The notes under the pieces: model-generated
Database searches by the model: none
What the model saw: only the letters and a program-made list of their open reading frames with translations
What the model was told of the DNA's origin: nothing
Source: Bacteroidota bacterium
GTDB lineage: Bacteria > Bacteroidota > Bacteroidia > Flavobacteriales > Flavobacteriaceae
Assembly: GCA_023387965.1 (NCBI GenBank)
Contig: JAEWHE010000009.1
Coordinates: 1-64,000, forward strand
Direction: 5' to 3'
Length of the DNA: 64,000 bases
Made by a program: the position numbers and the translations under genes
Shown: piece after piece, positions 25,062 to 33,208 of the stretch
How the letters are laid out: each line of letters opens with the position of its first letter
Numbering within the stretch: position 1 is the first letter of the stretch

Positions 25062-26024
25062 TTAATTACAACTCGGATCTAAATAACGTTTCAATCCACC
25101 GGTTGTTCCTTGACAATTCGGAATATTTTCGAATGAATAAGGATTTCCAAAAGTATCTCGAATTTCTACTCTCGTAGGAACGCCATCGCCATCATCATCA
25201 GCATCTAAAAAATCTGGAATGCCATCGCCATCAGTATCATCATCATAAAAGTCACCATTTCCGTTTCGGTCTTCATAAATTGACAAAATACCATCATTGT
25301 CGTTATCAATTCGCTTCAACGCATGAACATTAAATTCAAAAACCAAAGGAGAATATGCACTTAAAGTTGAAGAAGCTGGCGAAGAATTAAAATATCCCAA
25401 ACCTGATGGCAAAAACATTATTCCAACTCCGTGGTTAGTAAAAGTTACACCTCCAGGATTTGCTGGATCTTCAACTGCATTTCCGGTTCTAAATTCTTTA
25501 ATAATATGTTTGAATCCGGCAACAGTTGAATTTTGGATTAACCAAATTGGATTTGGCGCATTTTCAAAAACTTTTTGATCCAAATCGGTTCCTCTCAAAG
25601 AAACAAAAACCGAATCCACTGCCGAAGGTTTTTCGCCTAAACCTTCACGAATGTTCAAATAATATACTTTGTATTCTACCGGGTCATCAATTACAGTTCC
25701 CACAAGCGGGTTCGCGTTAGTGTAAATCCTCATGTCGTTTTTCAACAATTTATGTTGCAAAGGATATTCTGTTTGGTTCCAAATAGAAATTTGCGTTCCA
25801 CCAGCCGGAATCGAATCGATTTGAGTTACCGGATTTCCGTTAGCGTCAGTCGTTACCGTCAAATAATGCGTTTTTAAATAATCTTCAATGTTTTCAATAT
25901 CAGTAGCATATTGTTCCGCACGATCACGAGGTGGCGCGATGGTAACATTATCGTCATCTTTTTTACACGAAAATAAAATAGTAGCCGTTAGCAAAGTTGT
26001 TAAAAGAAGGCCGAATCTTTTCAT
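25062..26024 (-). CDS. FKBP-like peptidyl-prolyl isomerase lipoprotein with calcium-type repeats
   Basis: 320 residues. A lipoprotein signal ends at Cys20 (TATILFSCKKDDD). The centre follows the FKBP pattern (VDSVFVSLRGTDLDQKVFENA, then VGIMFLPSGLGYF, then PLVFEFNVHAL). The C-terminus contains Asp-rich turns (DNDNDGILSIYEDRNGNGD, DTDGDGIPDFLDADDDGDG) like thrombospondin type 3 calcium loops, then a Cys pair. It is probably a periplasmic or outer-membrane folding factor. Whether the isomerase site is active is unclear, since several FKBP aromatic residues are not obvious. Confidence 0.8.
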   Translation of the reverse strand: MKRFGLLLTTLLTATILFSCKKDDDNVTIAPPRDRAEQYATDIENIEDYLKTHYLTVTTDANGNPVTQIDSIPAGGTQISIWNQTEYPLQHKLLKNDMRIYTNANPLVGTVIDDPVEYKVYYLNIREGLGEKPSAVDSVFVSLRGTDLDQKVFENAPNPIWLIQNSTVAGFKHIIKEFRTGNAVEDPANPGGVTFTNHGVGIMFLPSGLGYFNSSPASSTLSAYSPLVFEFNVHALKRIDNDNDGILSIYEDRNGNGDFYDDDTDGDGIPDFLDADDDGDGVPTRVEIRDTFGNPYSFENIPNCQGTTGGLKRYLDPSCN

Positions 26025-26104
26025 TTATCAATTTTTTTAGTGCCGCAAGATACAATTTTGATTTATTTTTGTAAACAAATTAACTTACATTTTAAAACCC
26101 AAAA

Positions 26105-26491
26105 ATGAGGATTGACAAATATCTCTGGTGTGTTCGCTATTACAAAACCCGAAATATGGTTACCGAAGCTTGTAAAAAGAACCATGTTACGGTAAATGGT
26201 CAAGTTGCCAAGCCGTCTCGCGAGGTTTTTCCGGGTGATAAAATTACGTTTAGAAAAGACCAAATCACCTACATTATTTCGGTGTTGGATATTCCGCAAA
26301 ATCGTGTTGGAGCCAAATTGGTTGATATTTATAGAAAAGACGAAACACCGGCAGAAGCCTTCGAACATCTCGAATTATTAAAACTTTCAAAAGAACATTA
26401 TCGCAAACACGGCGAAGGTCGTCCGACGAAAAAAGACCGTCGAGACCTTGAAGATTTTGCAGAAGATGTTAACTTTGAAGACTGGGATTAA
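26105..26491 (+). CDS. S4 RNA-binding protein (Hsp15-like)
   Basis: 128 residues. The N-terminal S4 fold (MRIDKYLWCVRYYKTRNMV ... HVTVNGQVAKPSREVFPGDKITF) is clear. The C-terminus is charged (HYRKHGEGRPTKKDRRDLEDF). E. coli Hsp15 (HslR) rescues stalled 50S subunits that carry peptidyl-tRNA, and a similar ribosome-linked role is likely. It is followed after 37 bases by a phosphoribosyltransferase gene on the same strand. Confidence 0.88.
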   Translation: MRIDKYLWCVRYYKTRNMVTEACKKNHVTVNGQVAKPSREVFPGDKITFRKDQITYIISVLDIPQNRVGAKLVDIYRKDETPAEAFEHLELLKLSKEHYRKHGEGRPTKKDRRDLEDFAEDVNFEDWD

Positions 26492-26528
26492 TTATTTTTA
26501 TCAAAAAAATCTTACACAGCAACACAAC

Positions 26529-27026
26529 ATGAACCAGAATATTATTTTGAATCACCAAGAAATTGAGCATAAAATAAAACGTATTTCTTACCAAATTTAC
26601 GAAACTTTCGCCGACGAAAAAGAAGTGATTATCGCCGGAATTTCGAAAAGCGGATATGTTTTTGCTGAAAAAATTGCTTCGAGTTTACGCCAAATTTCTG
26701 ATTTAAAAGTATCGATTTGCGAAGTAAAAATCGACAAAACTAATCCTGCAAACCCCATTGAAACTTCGCTTGACAAAACACAATATGAAAACCGTGGTTT
26801 GGTTTTGGTGGATGATGTTTTAAATTCCGGAACTGTTTTGGCTTACGGCATCAGGCATTTTTTAGATGTTCCATTAACGAAATTTAAGACCGCCGTTTTA
26901 GTCGATCGAAATCATAAAAAATATCCCGTAAAAGCTGATTTCAAAGGAATTTCGTTGTCAACTTCTTTGCAAGAACACGTTCAAGTGGTTTTCGAAGAAA
27001 ATAATAACCACGCCTTTTTAAGTTAA
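26529..27026 (+). CDS. phosphoribosyltransferase family protein (PyrR-like)
   Basis: 165 residues from the ATG at 26529; the longer frame from 26448 overlaps the S4 gene and is rejected. The PRPP-binding motif is VLVDDVLNSGTVL, preceded by a type I PRTase core (EVIIAGISKSGYVFAEKIAS). It resembles PyrR/uracil or hypoxanthine-type enzymes, but the substrate is not certain. It overlaps the convergent aroK by nine bases. Confidence 0.85.
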   Translation: MNQNIILNHQEIEHKIKRISYQIYETFADEKEVIIAGISKSGYVFAEKIASSLRQISDLKVSICEVKIDKTNPANPIETSLDKTQYENRGLVLVDDVLNSGTVLAYGIRHFLDVPLTKFKTAVLVDRNHKKYPVKADFKGISLSTSLQEHVQVVFEENNNHAFLS

Positions 27027-27536
27027 TTTCGAAATAATTTCTGCTGAAATTTCGTCCAACGATTTCCCATCTACATTCACTTTAAAAGAGGCTTGATTAT
27101 AAAAATAACTTCTGTCGAATAAATGTTTGGCGATAAACTCCTGCAATTCATTTTCATCAGAGATATTGAGCAACGGTCGTTTTTCAGTTTCTTGATAAAG
27201 TCTATCGTAAAGTGTTTTGATGGAAGTTTTCAAATAAAACGACACTATATTTTCGCCATTTAAAAATTCGTGATTGTTAGCATAACACGGAGTTCCACCA
27301 CCCAAACTCAATACAATAGGTTCGGGTCGAGATAAAATTTCTTTCAAAATTTGGTGTTCTACTTTCCTGAAATAAATTTCGCCGCGCGTTTCAAAAATTT
27401 TTTTGATCGAGGTATTTTCCTTTTTTTCAATCAATTCATCGAGATCAATGAACGGAATATTTGTTTTTTCTGACAAAATTTTTCCTACGCTTGTCTTTCC
27501 AGACCCCATGTATCCCAATAAAATAATTTTCTGCAT
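27018..27536 (-). CDS. aroK: shikimate kinase
   Basis: 172 residues, the family length. Walker A is GYMGSGKTSVGK, the shikimate-binding Asp lies in PFIDLDELIEKKEN, the Arg in GEIYFRKVEHQ, and the GGG in VLSLGGGTPCY. It phosphorylates shikimate in aromatic amino-acid synthesis in the cytoplasm. It is a single gene on the minus strand, and no other aro gene is nearby. Confidence 0.95.
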   Translation of the reverse strand: MQKIILLGYMGSGKTSVGKILSEKTNIPFIDLDELIEKKENTSIKKIFETRGEIYFRKVEHQILKEILSRPEPIVLSLGGGTPCYANNHEFLNGENIVSFYLKTSIKTLYDRLYQETEKRPLLNISDENELQEFIAKHLFDRSYFYNQASFKVNVDGKSLDEISAEIISKLT

Positions 27537-27608
27537 TGTAATAATCTCCTATAAATTAATACGTTATGAATTTATAACGAAAAAAGACAAATTTAAAACA
27601 AAAATACT

Positions 27609-27639
27609 TTGAAATATAAATAATAACGACGTATATTTG
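27609..27639 (+). promoter_or_regulatory. promoter of the tRNA cluster
   Basis: TTG at 27609-27611, a 20-base spacer, and TATATTTG at 27632-27639. The start of the first tRNA is at 27663. Confidence 0.7.
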
Positions 27640-27662
27640 CACCCGCATTCAAGAAATTAAAT

Positions 27663-27735
27663 GACTCGATAGCTCAGTTGGTAGAGCACAACACTTTTAA
27701 TGTTGGGGTCCTGGGTTCGAGCCCCAGTCGGGTCA
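27663..27735 (+). tRNA. tRNA-Lys (TTT), copy 1
   Basis: 73 bases that fold into a complete cloverleaf. The acceptor stem GACTCGA pairs with TCGGGTC, and the anticodon stem CAACA/TGTTG encloses the loop CTTTTAA with anticodon TTT. The T arm is CTGGG/CCCAG around TTCGAGC. It is the first of two identical tandem copies. Confidence 0.97.
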
Positions 27736-27766
27736 CTAAGCGATGCTTAAATTTCTTGAAATGCCT

Positions 27767-27839
27767 GACTCGATAGCTCAGTTGGTAGAGCACAACACTT
27801 TTAATGTTGGGGTCCTGGGTTCGAGCCCCAGTCGGGTCA
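27767..27839 (+). tRNA. tRNA-Lys (TTT), copy 2
   Basis: Identical over all 73 bases to the copy at 27663. The 31-base spacer contains atttcttgaaatg, which resembles the sequence just upstream of copy 1 (ttcaagaaatt) in inverted sense. A rho-independent hairpin follows. Confidence 0.97.
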
Positions 27840-27840
27840 C

Positions 27841-27870
27841 AAAAGTTATTCGCTTGCGGGTAACTTTTTT
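27841..27870 (+). terminator. hairpin after tRNA-Lys
   Basis: AAAAGTTA (27841-27848) pairs with TAACTTTT (27861-27868) and runs into T residues. It probably terminates or trims the tRNA-Lys transcript before tRNA-Leu. Confidence 0.65.
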
Positions 27871-27877
27871 TGCTTTA

Positions 27878-27960
27878 GGCCAAGTGGAGAAACGGTAGAC
27901 TCGCCATCTTGAGGGGGTGGTGCTCGTAAGGGCGTGAGGGTTCAAATCCCTCCTTGGTCA
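27878..27960 (+). tRNA. tRNA-Leu (GAG)
   Basis: 83 bases with a long variable arm (TGCTCGTAAGGGCG). The acceptor GGCCAAG pairs with CTTGGTC, with one G-T pair. The anticodon stem CCATC/GGTGG encloses the loop TTGAGGG with anticodon GAG. No separate promoter is evident between the upstream hairpin and this gene, so it may depend on read-through. Confidence 0.95.
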
Positions 27961-27971
27961 CAATAAATTAA

Positions 27972-28023
27972 AAATCCTATAAAAATTAGAGCTTGCTCAT
28001 AAATTTTTGTAGGATTTTTTTTT
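27972..28023. terminator. terminator of the tRNA cluster
   Basis: AAATCCTATAAAAATT (27972-27987) pairs with AATTTTTGTAGGATTT (28002-28017), with one wobble pair, then a T-run. Confidence 0.8.
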
Positions 28024-28139
28024 GAGAAAAGTTATCAACCTCACCCTTCCACAAACCACCTTTCTACTCTACTTTATATCTTTGTGAAAACAATGATAAT
28101 CTTTTGCCAAAACGTTTCTGTTACTGAAAAATTATGTGG

Positions 28140-28147
28140 TATATTTG
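28140..28147 (+). promoter_or_regulatory. -7 promoter box of crtI
   Basis: TATATTTG lies 30 bases before the crtI ATG. A second box, TATCTTTG at 28077-28084, lies 63 bases further upstream, so two tandem promoters are possible. Confidence 0.5.
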
Positions 28148-28177
28148 ATAGAAACGCATCAAATTTCCCCGTTTTAA

Positions 28178-29635
28178 ATGTATCAGGATATAAAAATTAT
28201 TGGTTCAGGTTTTGCATCTTTATCTGCCGCTTGTTATTTGGCGAAAGCCGGACATACGGTAACAATTTTCGAAAAAAATAAAAACATTGGCGGACGAGCC
28301 AGACAATTTAAGCGAGATGGATTTACATTTGACATGGGACCAACTTGGTATTGGATGCCTGATGTTTTCGAACGTTTTTTTGCCGATTTCAAGAAAAAAC
28401 CTTCGGATTATTACCAATTGCAAAAGTTGTCCCCTGCTTATTCCGTTTATTTTGGAAAAGAAGACAAAATTACGATTGCTGACAATCTGGAAAACATTGT
28501 CAACACTTTTGAGGAAATTGAATCCGGAAGCGGTAAATCTTTGGAAAAATTTATCGCTAACGCAAAATCCAATTACGATATCGCCATCAAAGACATCGTT
28601 TATCGCCCTGGAATTTCCCCTTTAGAATTGGTTTCAACTAAAACAATTGGAAAACTCGACCAATTTTTTGGCACTATTGCTTCAGATGCAAAAAATTCTT
28701 TCAAAAGTAAAAAACTCCGTCAAATCGTTGAGTTTCCAGTGCTTTTTTTGGGAGCCAAACCTTCGCAAACGCCTTCATTTTATAGCTTTATGAATTATGC
28801 CGATTTTGGTTTGGGAACTTTCCATCCCGAAACCGGAATGTATGCCGTAGTCGAAGCTATGGAAAAATTAGCGCGTGAACTGAACGTTGAAATTGTGACT
28901 AATGCGAATGTCGAAAAAATTTTGGTAGAAAATGGTAAAGCTTCCGGAATTGTCGTTAATGGCGAAAAACATGCGGCTGATATTGTAGTAAGTGGTGCGG
29001 ATTATCATCATTCTGAAACACTACTTGACGAAAATTTCAGGAGTTATTCCGAAAAATATTGGGAAAAGAAAATTTTTGCTCCTTCTTCCCTACTTTTTTA
29101 TGTTGCTTTTGCCAAAAAAATTGAAAACGTAAATCACCATACTTTATTTTTCGACACCGATTTTGACCAACATGCCGAAGCGATTTACGACTCGCCAAAA
29201 TGGCCCGAAAACCCAATGTTCTATGCTAGTTTCCCTTCCAAAACGGATACTTCAACCGCTCCAGAAGGCAAAGAGGCCGGCATTTTTTTAATTCCAATCG
29301 CTCCCGGAATTGAAGATTCTCCCGAAATAAGGGATCAGTATTTTAAAAAAATCATCACGCGTTTTGAAAAAATTACCAATCAAAATGTTGAAAAAAACAT
29401 TATATTTAAGGAATCCTTTTGCGTAAATGATTTCGTAAATGATTATAATTCATACAAAGGAAATGCTTACGGATTGGCAAATACGTTGTTTCAAACAGCA
29501 TTTTTACGTCCAAAATTAAAGAGCAAAAAAGTGAAAAATTTATTTTTTACCGGTCAATTAACCGTTCCCGGACCAGGCGTTCCTCCCGCGTTGATTTCGG
29601 GAAAATTGGTTGCGGGACTTATAGATAAATTGTAA
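28178..29635 (+). CDS. crtI: phytoene desaturase (CrtI type)
   Basis: 485 residues. The FAD-binding Rossmann motif IGSGFASLSAACYLAKAGHTV is at the N-terminus, followed by KNIGGRARQFKRDGFTFDMG. The C-terminal CrtI signature region is FFTGQLTVPGPGVPPALISG. CrtI converts phytoene to lycopene on the membrane. First gene of a crtI-crtB-crtZ operon with spacers of 26 and 3 bases. Confidence 0.95.
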   Translation: MYQDIKIIGSGFASLSAACYLAKAGHTVTIFEKNKNIGGRARQFKRDGFTFDMGPTWYWMPDVFERFFADFKKKPSDYYQLQKLSPAYSVYFGKEDKITIADNLENIVNTFEEIESGSGKSLEKFIANAKSNYDIAIKDIVYRPGISPLELVSTKTIGKLDQFFGTIASDAKNSFKSKKLRQIVEFPVLFLGAKPSQTPSFYSFMNYADFGLGTFHPETGMYAVVEAMEKLARELNVEIVTNANVEKILVENGKASGIVVNGEKHAADIVVSGADYHHSETLLDENFRSYSEKYWEKKIFAPSSLLFYVAFAKKIENVNHHTLFFDTDFDQHAEAIYDSPKWPENPMFYASFPSKTDTSTAPEGKEAGIFLIPIAPGIEDSPEIRDQYFKKIITRFEKITNQNVEKNIIFKESFCVNDFVNDYNSYKGNAYGLANTLFQTAFLRPKLKSKKVKNLFFTGQLTVPGPGVPPALISGKLVAGLIDKL

Positions 29636-29661
29636 AAATAACCTCTAAAACACCACCTCTC

Positions 29662-30501
29662 ATGAAGGCTATTTTTGATTTAGTTTCTTATCAATGTTGC
29701 AAAAATGTGACGAAGGCATACAGCACGTCGTTTTCTGCTGCGGTGAAAATTTTGTCGCCATCGATACGGCAAGACATTTATAATATTTATGGTTTTGTGC
29801 GATTGGCAGACGAAATTGTCGATAGTTTTCATGATTATCAGAAAGAAATTTTATTCGACGATTTTGAAAAAGACCTTCAAAAATCATTGGAAAACGGCAT
29901 AAGCCTTAACCCTGTTTTGAATGCTTTTCAGCATACCGTAAAAAAGTACAATATCGCTCCAGACTTGATTGACTCTTTTATGAAAAGCATGCGGATGGAT
30001 TTGTACAAAACCGAATATAAAACGACGCAAGAATATCTAGATTACATTTATGGATCTGCAGATGTGGTGGGATTGATGTGTTTGCAAGTCTTTGTTAGAG
30101 GCGATGAAAAAAGATATAACGAATTGAAAAACAGTGCAATGAAATTAGGTTCCGCCTTTCAAAAAATTAATTTTTTGCGGGATTTAAAAGCTGATTTTGA
30201 AGGTTTAAGCCGAACTTATTTCCCTGAAACCAATTTGCATCAACTAGACGAATCGGCAAAAAAGAAAATCATTGACGAGATTGAAGAAGATTTACGAGAA
30301 GGTTATGAAGGCATTGTGCAACTCCCGATAGAAGCTAAATTTGGGGTTTATACAGCTTACATTTACTACAAAAAATTACTTTCGAAATTGAAAAAAACGC
30401 CTTCTGCAGAAATTAAAAATACGAGAATTCGTGTATCCGATTATCAAAAAGTTGGATTATTTGCACAATGTTATTTCCGATACAAATTAAATATTATCTA
30501 A
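29662..30501 (+). CDS. crtB: phytoene synthase
   Basis: 279 residues. The two aspartate-rich prenyl-diphosphate motifs are visible as RLADEIVDSFHD and, later, NFLRDLKADFEGLSRTYFP. The YIYGSADVVGLM segment is also conserved. It condenses two geranylgeranyl diphosphates to phytoene, the first committed carotenoid step. It lies between crtI and crtZ. Confidence 0.95.
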   Translation: MKAIFDLVSYQCCKNVTKAYSTSFSAAVKILSPSIRQDIYNIYGFVRLADEIVDSFHDYQKEILFDDFEKDLQKSLENGISLNPVLNAFQHTVKKYNIAPDLIDSFMKSMRMDLYKTEYKTTQEYLDYIYGSADVVGLMCLQVFVRGDEKRYNELKNSAMKLGSAFQKINFLRDLKADFEGLSRTYFPETNLHQLDESAKKKIIDEIEEDLREGYEGIVQLPIEAKFGVYTAYIYYKKLLSKLKKTPSAEIKNTRIRVSDYQKVGLFAQCYFRYKLNII

Positions 30502-30504
30502 AAA

Positions 30505-30966
30505 ATGAGCATCTGGATTCACGTTTTGGTTTTTTTCCTCACTTTTGGCTTCATGGAATTTATGGCTTGGTTTAGTCATAAATACATCATGCACGGCTTT
30601 TTGTGGAATTTACACGCAGATCATCATAAAAAAGATCATGATTCTTGGTTTGAACGCAATGACGCTTTTTTTATCATTTATGCTGTGATTAGCATTGGTT
30701 TTTTCTTGCTTTGGCAAAATAATATTCTCGAAATTGGTTTGGCGATTGGCTTGGGAATTTTTGCTTATGGTTTTACCTATTTTTTAGTGCACGACATCTT
30801 TATCCATCAACGTTTCAAGTGGTTCCGAAATGCGAATAACCGTTATGCAAGAGCTGTGAGACGTGCCCATAAAATGCACCACAAACATTTGGGAAAAGAC
30901 AAAGGAGAATGTTTCGGGATGTTACTTTTTCCTTACAAATATTTTAAAGAAGCGGCAAAAAAGTAA
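30505..30966 (+). CDS. crtZ: beta-carotene 3-hydroxylase
   Basis: 153 residues, an integral membrane di-iron enzyme. His clusters are HKYIMHGFLWNLHADHHKKDH, HDIFIHQRFKW and RRAHKMHHKHLG, the pattern of the fatty-acid-hydroxylase-like CrtZ group. It hydroxylates the beta-ionone rings to zeaxanthin. Its substrate requires a lycopene cyclase, which is not encoded in this window. It follows crtB by three bases. Confidence 0.93.
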   Translation: MSIWIHVLVFFLTFGFMEFMAWFSHKYIMHGFLWNLHADHHKKDHDSWFERNDAFFIIYAVISIGFFLLWQNNILEIGLAIGLGIFAYGFTYFLVHDIFIHQRFKWFRNANNRYARAVRRAHKMHHKHLGKDKGECFGMLLFPYKYFKEAAKK

Positions 30967-31053
30967 TGTTTTTGTTTTAATTTTTGTCGAAATAAAACTA
31001 AAAAGTATAAATTTACGTTTAAACTAAAAATTGCAAATCCTTATTTTTTGTTT

Positions 31054-32490
31054 ATGAAAAATTTCCCAAAACTACTCTTGCTTTTTATGAGTTCGTGTCT
31101 GTTTTTGTCTTGCCAAGACGACTTAGACGATATTGAAGTTCCAAGTGATGTTGCCGTAAAAGATTTTATTTGGAAAGGACTTAATCTTTACTATTATTGG
31201 CAAACCAGCGTTCCAGATTTGGCTGACGATCGATTTGCATCTCAAGCCGAACTAAACGAATATTTACGCGGTTTTGAAGATCCTTCGGATTTATTTTACA
31301 ATCATTTGCTTTTTAATTATCCGGTGGAAGACCGTTTCAGTTTTATCACCAGCGACTATTCGGTTTTAGAGGCAAGTTTGAGTGGCGTTACCAAAAATAA
31401 CGGAGTTGATTATCGATTGTTTCGCGACAATAATAATCCAAGCAGAATTTTAGGTTATGTAAGATATATTTTGCCAAATTCTGATGCTGCAACCAAAAAT
31501 ATTCAGCGAGGCGATATTTTTTATGCAGTAAATGGCGTGGCTTTAACCGAAAATAATTACACAGAATTATTGGCTCCGGAAGTTTATTCTCTGAATTTAG
31601 CTGATTACGACGGCGGAAATTTCACGCCAAACGGTGAAAGTGTTTCTTTAACCAAAACGCAATTGGCGGAAAACCCAATTTACCTTCATAAAGTTTTGGA
31701 TCATGGCGATAAAAAAATCGGATACTTGATGTACAACGGTTTTTATAACGAATATGACAATGAATTGAATCAGGTTTTTGGTCAGTTTTTAGCAGAAGGT
31801 GTAAACGAATTGGTTCTGGATTTGCGATATAATTCTGGAGGTTCGGTTCAAACTGCGACGTATTTGGCAAGTATGATTACCGGAAATTTTAGCGGACAAA
31901 TTTTTGCCAAACAACAATGGAACGAAAAAATTGAAGCTTATTATGCTGATAATCAAGAACAACTAATCAACAGATTTACGTCAAACGTTGGGAGTAATTC
32001 TATTAATCATTTAAATTTACCAAGAGTTTTCATCCTCACAACAGGAAGTTCGGCTTCAGCAAGCGAATTGGTAATCAACGGATTAAAACCACACATTAAC
32101 GTGATCACCATTGGAACAAAAACTACTGGAAAAAATGTGGGTTCGGTTACATTGTACGATTCTCCAAATTTTAGACCTCAAGGACGATCAACCCGACATA
32201 AATACGCCATGCAACCGATTTGCTTTAAAATTGTAAATTCTGTTGGTTTTGGCGAATATAATAATGGAATTGAACCCACGGGAACGCCTTTACCTGAAGA
32301 TTTGGGCAACTTGGGAATTTTAGGCGAAGTTGACGAACCGTTGTTGCAACGAGCGATTTTGCAAATCACTGGTGAAGGACGATATCAATTTTCTACTCCT
32401 GAAGAATATATTCAGTTGAAAGACAGAAAACAAATGATGCGTTTCGGAACTGAAATGTATCTTGACGCTCCAGAGATTTCTAATAAATAA
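31054..32490 (+). CDS. S41 family peptidase, lipoprotein
   Basis: 478 residues from the ATG at 31054; the frame opens six bases earlier at a TTG. A lipoprotein signal ends in LFLSCQDDLDD. A PDZ-like region (ILGYVRYILPNSDAATKNIQRGDIFYAVNG) precedes the S41 catalytic domain. It has LVLDLRYNSGGSVQTATYLA and the nucleophile Ser in TTGSSASASELVINGLKPH, with the Lys in GTKTTGKNVG. It is likely an outer-membrane-anchored tail-specific-type protease. The substrate is unknown. Confidence 0.9.
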   Translation: MKNFPKLLLLFMSSCLFLSCQDDLDDIEVPSDVAVKDFIWKGLNLYYYWQTSVPDLADDRFASQAELNEYLRGFEDPSDLFYNHLLFNYPVEDRFSFITSDYSVLEASLSGVTKNNGVDYRLFRDNNNPSRILGYVRYILPNSDAATKNIQRGDIFYAVNGVALTENNYTELLAPEVYSLNLADYDGGNFTPNGESVSLTKTQLAENPIYLHKVLDHGDKKIGYLMYNGFYNEYDNELNQVFGQFLAEGVNELVLDLRYNSGGSVQTATYLASMITGNFSGQIFAKQQWNEKIEAYYADNQEQLINRFTSNVGSNSINHLNLPRVFILTTGSSASASELVINGLKPHINVITIGTKTTGKNVGSVTLYDSPNFRPQGRSTRHKYAMQPICFKIVNSVGFGEYNNGIEPTGTPLPEDLGNLGILGEVDEPLLQRAILQITGEGRYQFSTPEEYIQLKDRKQMMRFGTEMYLDAPEISNK

Positions 32491-32560
32491 TTTCTTACAA
32501 AAAAATAATAAACACTGTCATTTTTACGTTTTCATCTTAATAAACCTAAAAACTTAAACC

Positions 32561-33169
32561 ATGAAAAAAACATTGAAATTTCTCGCAGTTGCACTTTCAT
32601 TAGGGTTAATGGCATTTGCAACGAAAAGCAACAAAACTTTCACCGTAGTAATTGATGCCGGACATGGCGGAAAAGATTACGGCGCGATGATCAACAATGA
32701 TTCAGAAAAAGCGATTACTGAAAGAGTTGCGAAACAAATTGCGGCATTGAACAAAGATGAAAATGTGGTGATTCACTTCACCAGAAACGATGATAATTTT
32801 GTGAGTTTAGAAGAAAGAACACAGCAAATCAACAAATTAAAGCCGGATTTAGTTGTTTCAATCCATGTTTCTGCGAATGCGAGTGAGGCACCTTCGGGAA
32901 TGGAATTTTATGTTTATGAAGACAATCTTTTTTCGGAAAAATCAAAAGAATTTGCTTCTAAAATTGAACAAAAATTTGTGAGCAACAATTATAAAAGTCG
33001 TGGTGTAAAAAAGGCGCCTTTTTATATTTTGAAAAAAAGTGAAGCTCCTTCGGTATTAGTGGAACTCGGATTTCTTTCGAATAAAAATGACTACAAGTAC
33101 CTGACTGACAAAGCCGAACAAGATAAAATGGCAAATATTATTTTAGATTTTATCAAAGAAAATAAATAA
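32561..33169 (+). CDS. N-acetylmuramoyl-L-alanine amidase (Amidase_3)
   Basis: 202 residues with a signal peptide (FLAVALSLGLMAFA). Zinc ligands are visible as His in IDAGHGGKD, Glu in AITERVAKQ and His in VVSIHVSANAS. The catalytic Glu is in SVLVELGFLSN. It cuts the amide bond between muramic acid and the stem peptide in the periplasm. No SPOR or AMIN domain is attached. It ends at a terminator shared with the BtuG-like gene. Confidence 0.93.
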   Translation: MKKTLKFLAVALSLGLMAFATKSNKTFTVVIDAGHGGKDYGAMINNDSEKAITERVAKQIAALNKDENVVIHFTRNDDNFVSLEERTQQINKLKPDLVVSIHVSANASEAPSGMEFYVYEDNLFSEKSKEFASKIEQKFVSNNYKSRGVKKAPFYILKKSEAPSVLVELGFLSNKNDYKYLTDKAEQDKMANIILDFIKENK

Positions 33170-33171
33170 AA

Positions 33172-33206
33172 AAAAAGGGCTTTCGAAATTTGAAAGCCCT
33201 TTTTAG
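33172..33206. terminator. bidirectional terminator
   Basis: AAAAAGGGCTTTC (33172-33184) pairs with GAAAGCCCTTTTT (33192-33204). It separates the amidase gene from the convergent B12 locus. Confidence 0.85.
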
Positions 33207-33208
33207 TT

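Noticed and set aside
26063..26368. Antisense frame over the S4 gene
   Set aside because: The plus strand encodes a clear S4 domain; the antisense product has no recognisable features.
28084..28281. 65-codon frame starting at GTG before crtI
   Set aside because: It starts inside a promoter box, overlaps crtI in another frame and resembles nothing known.
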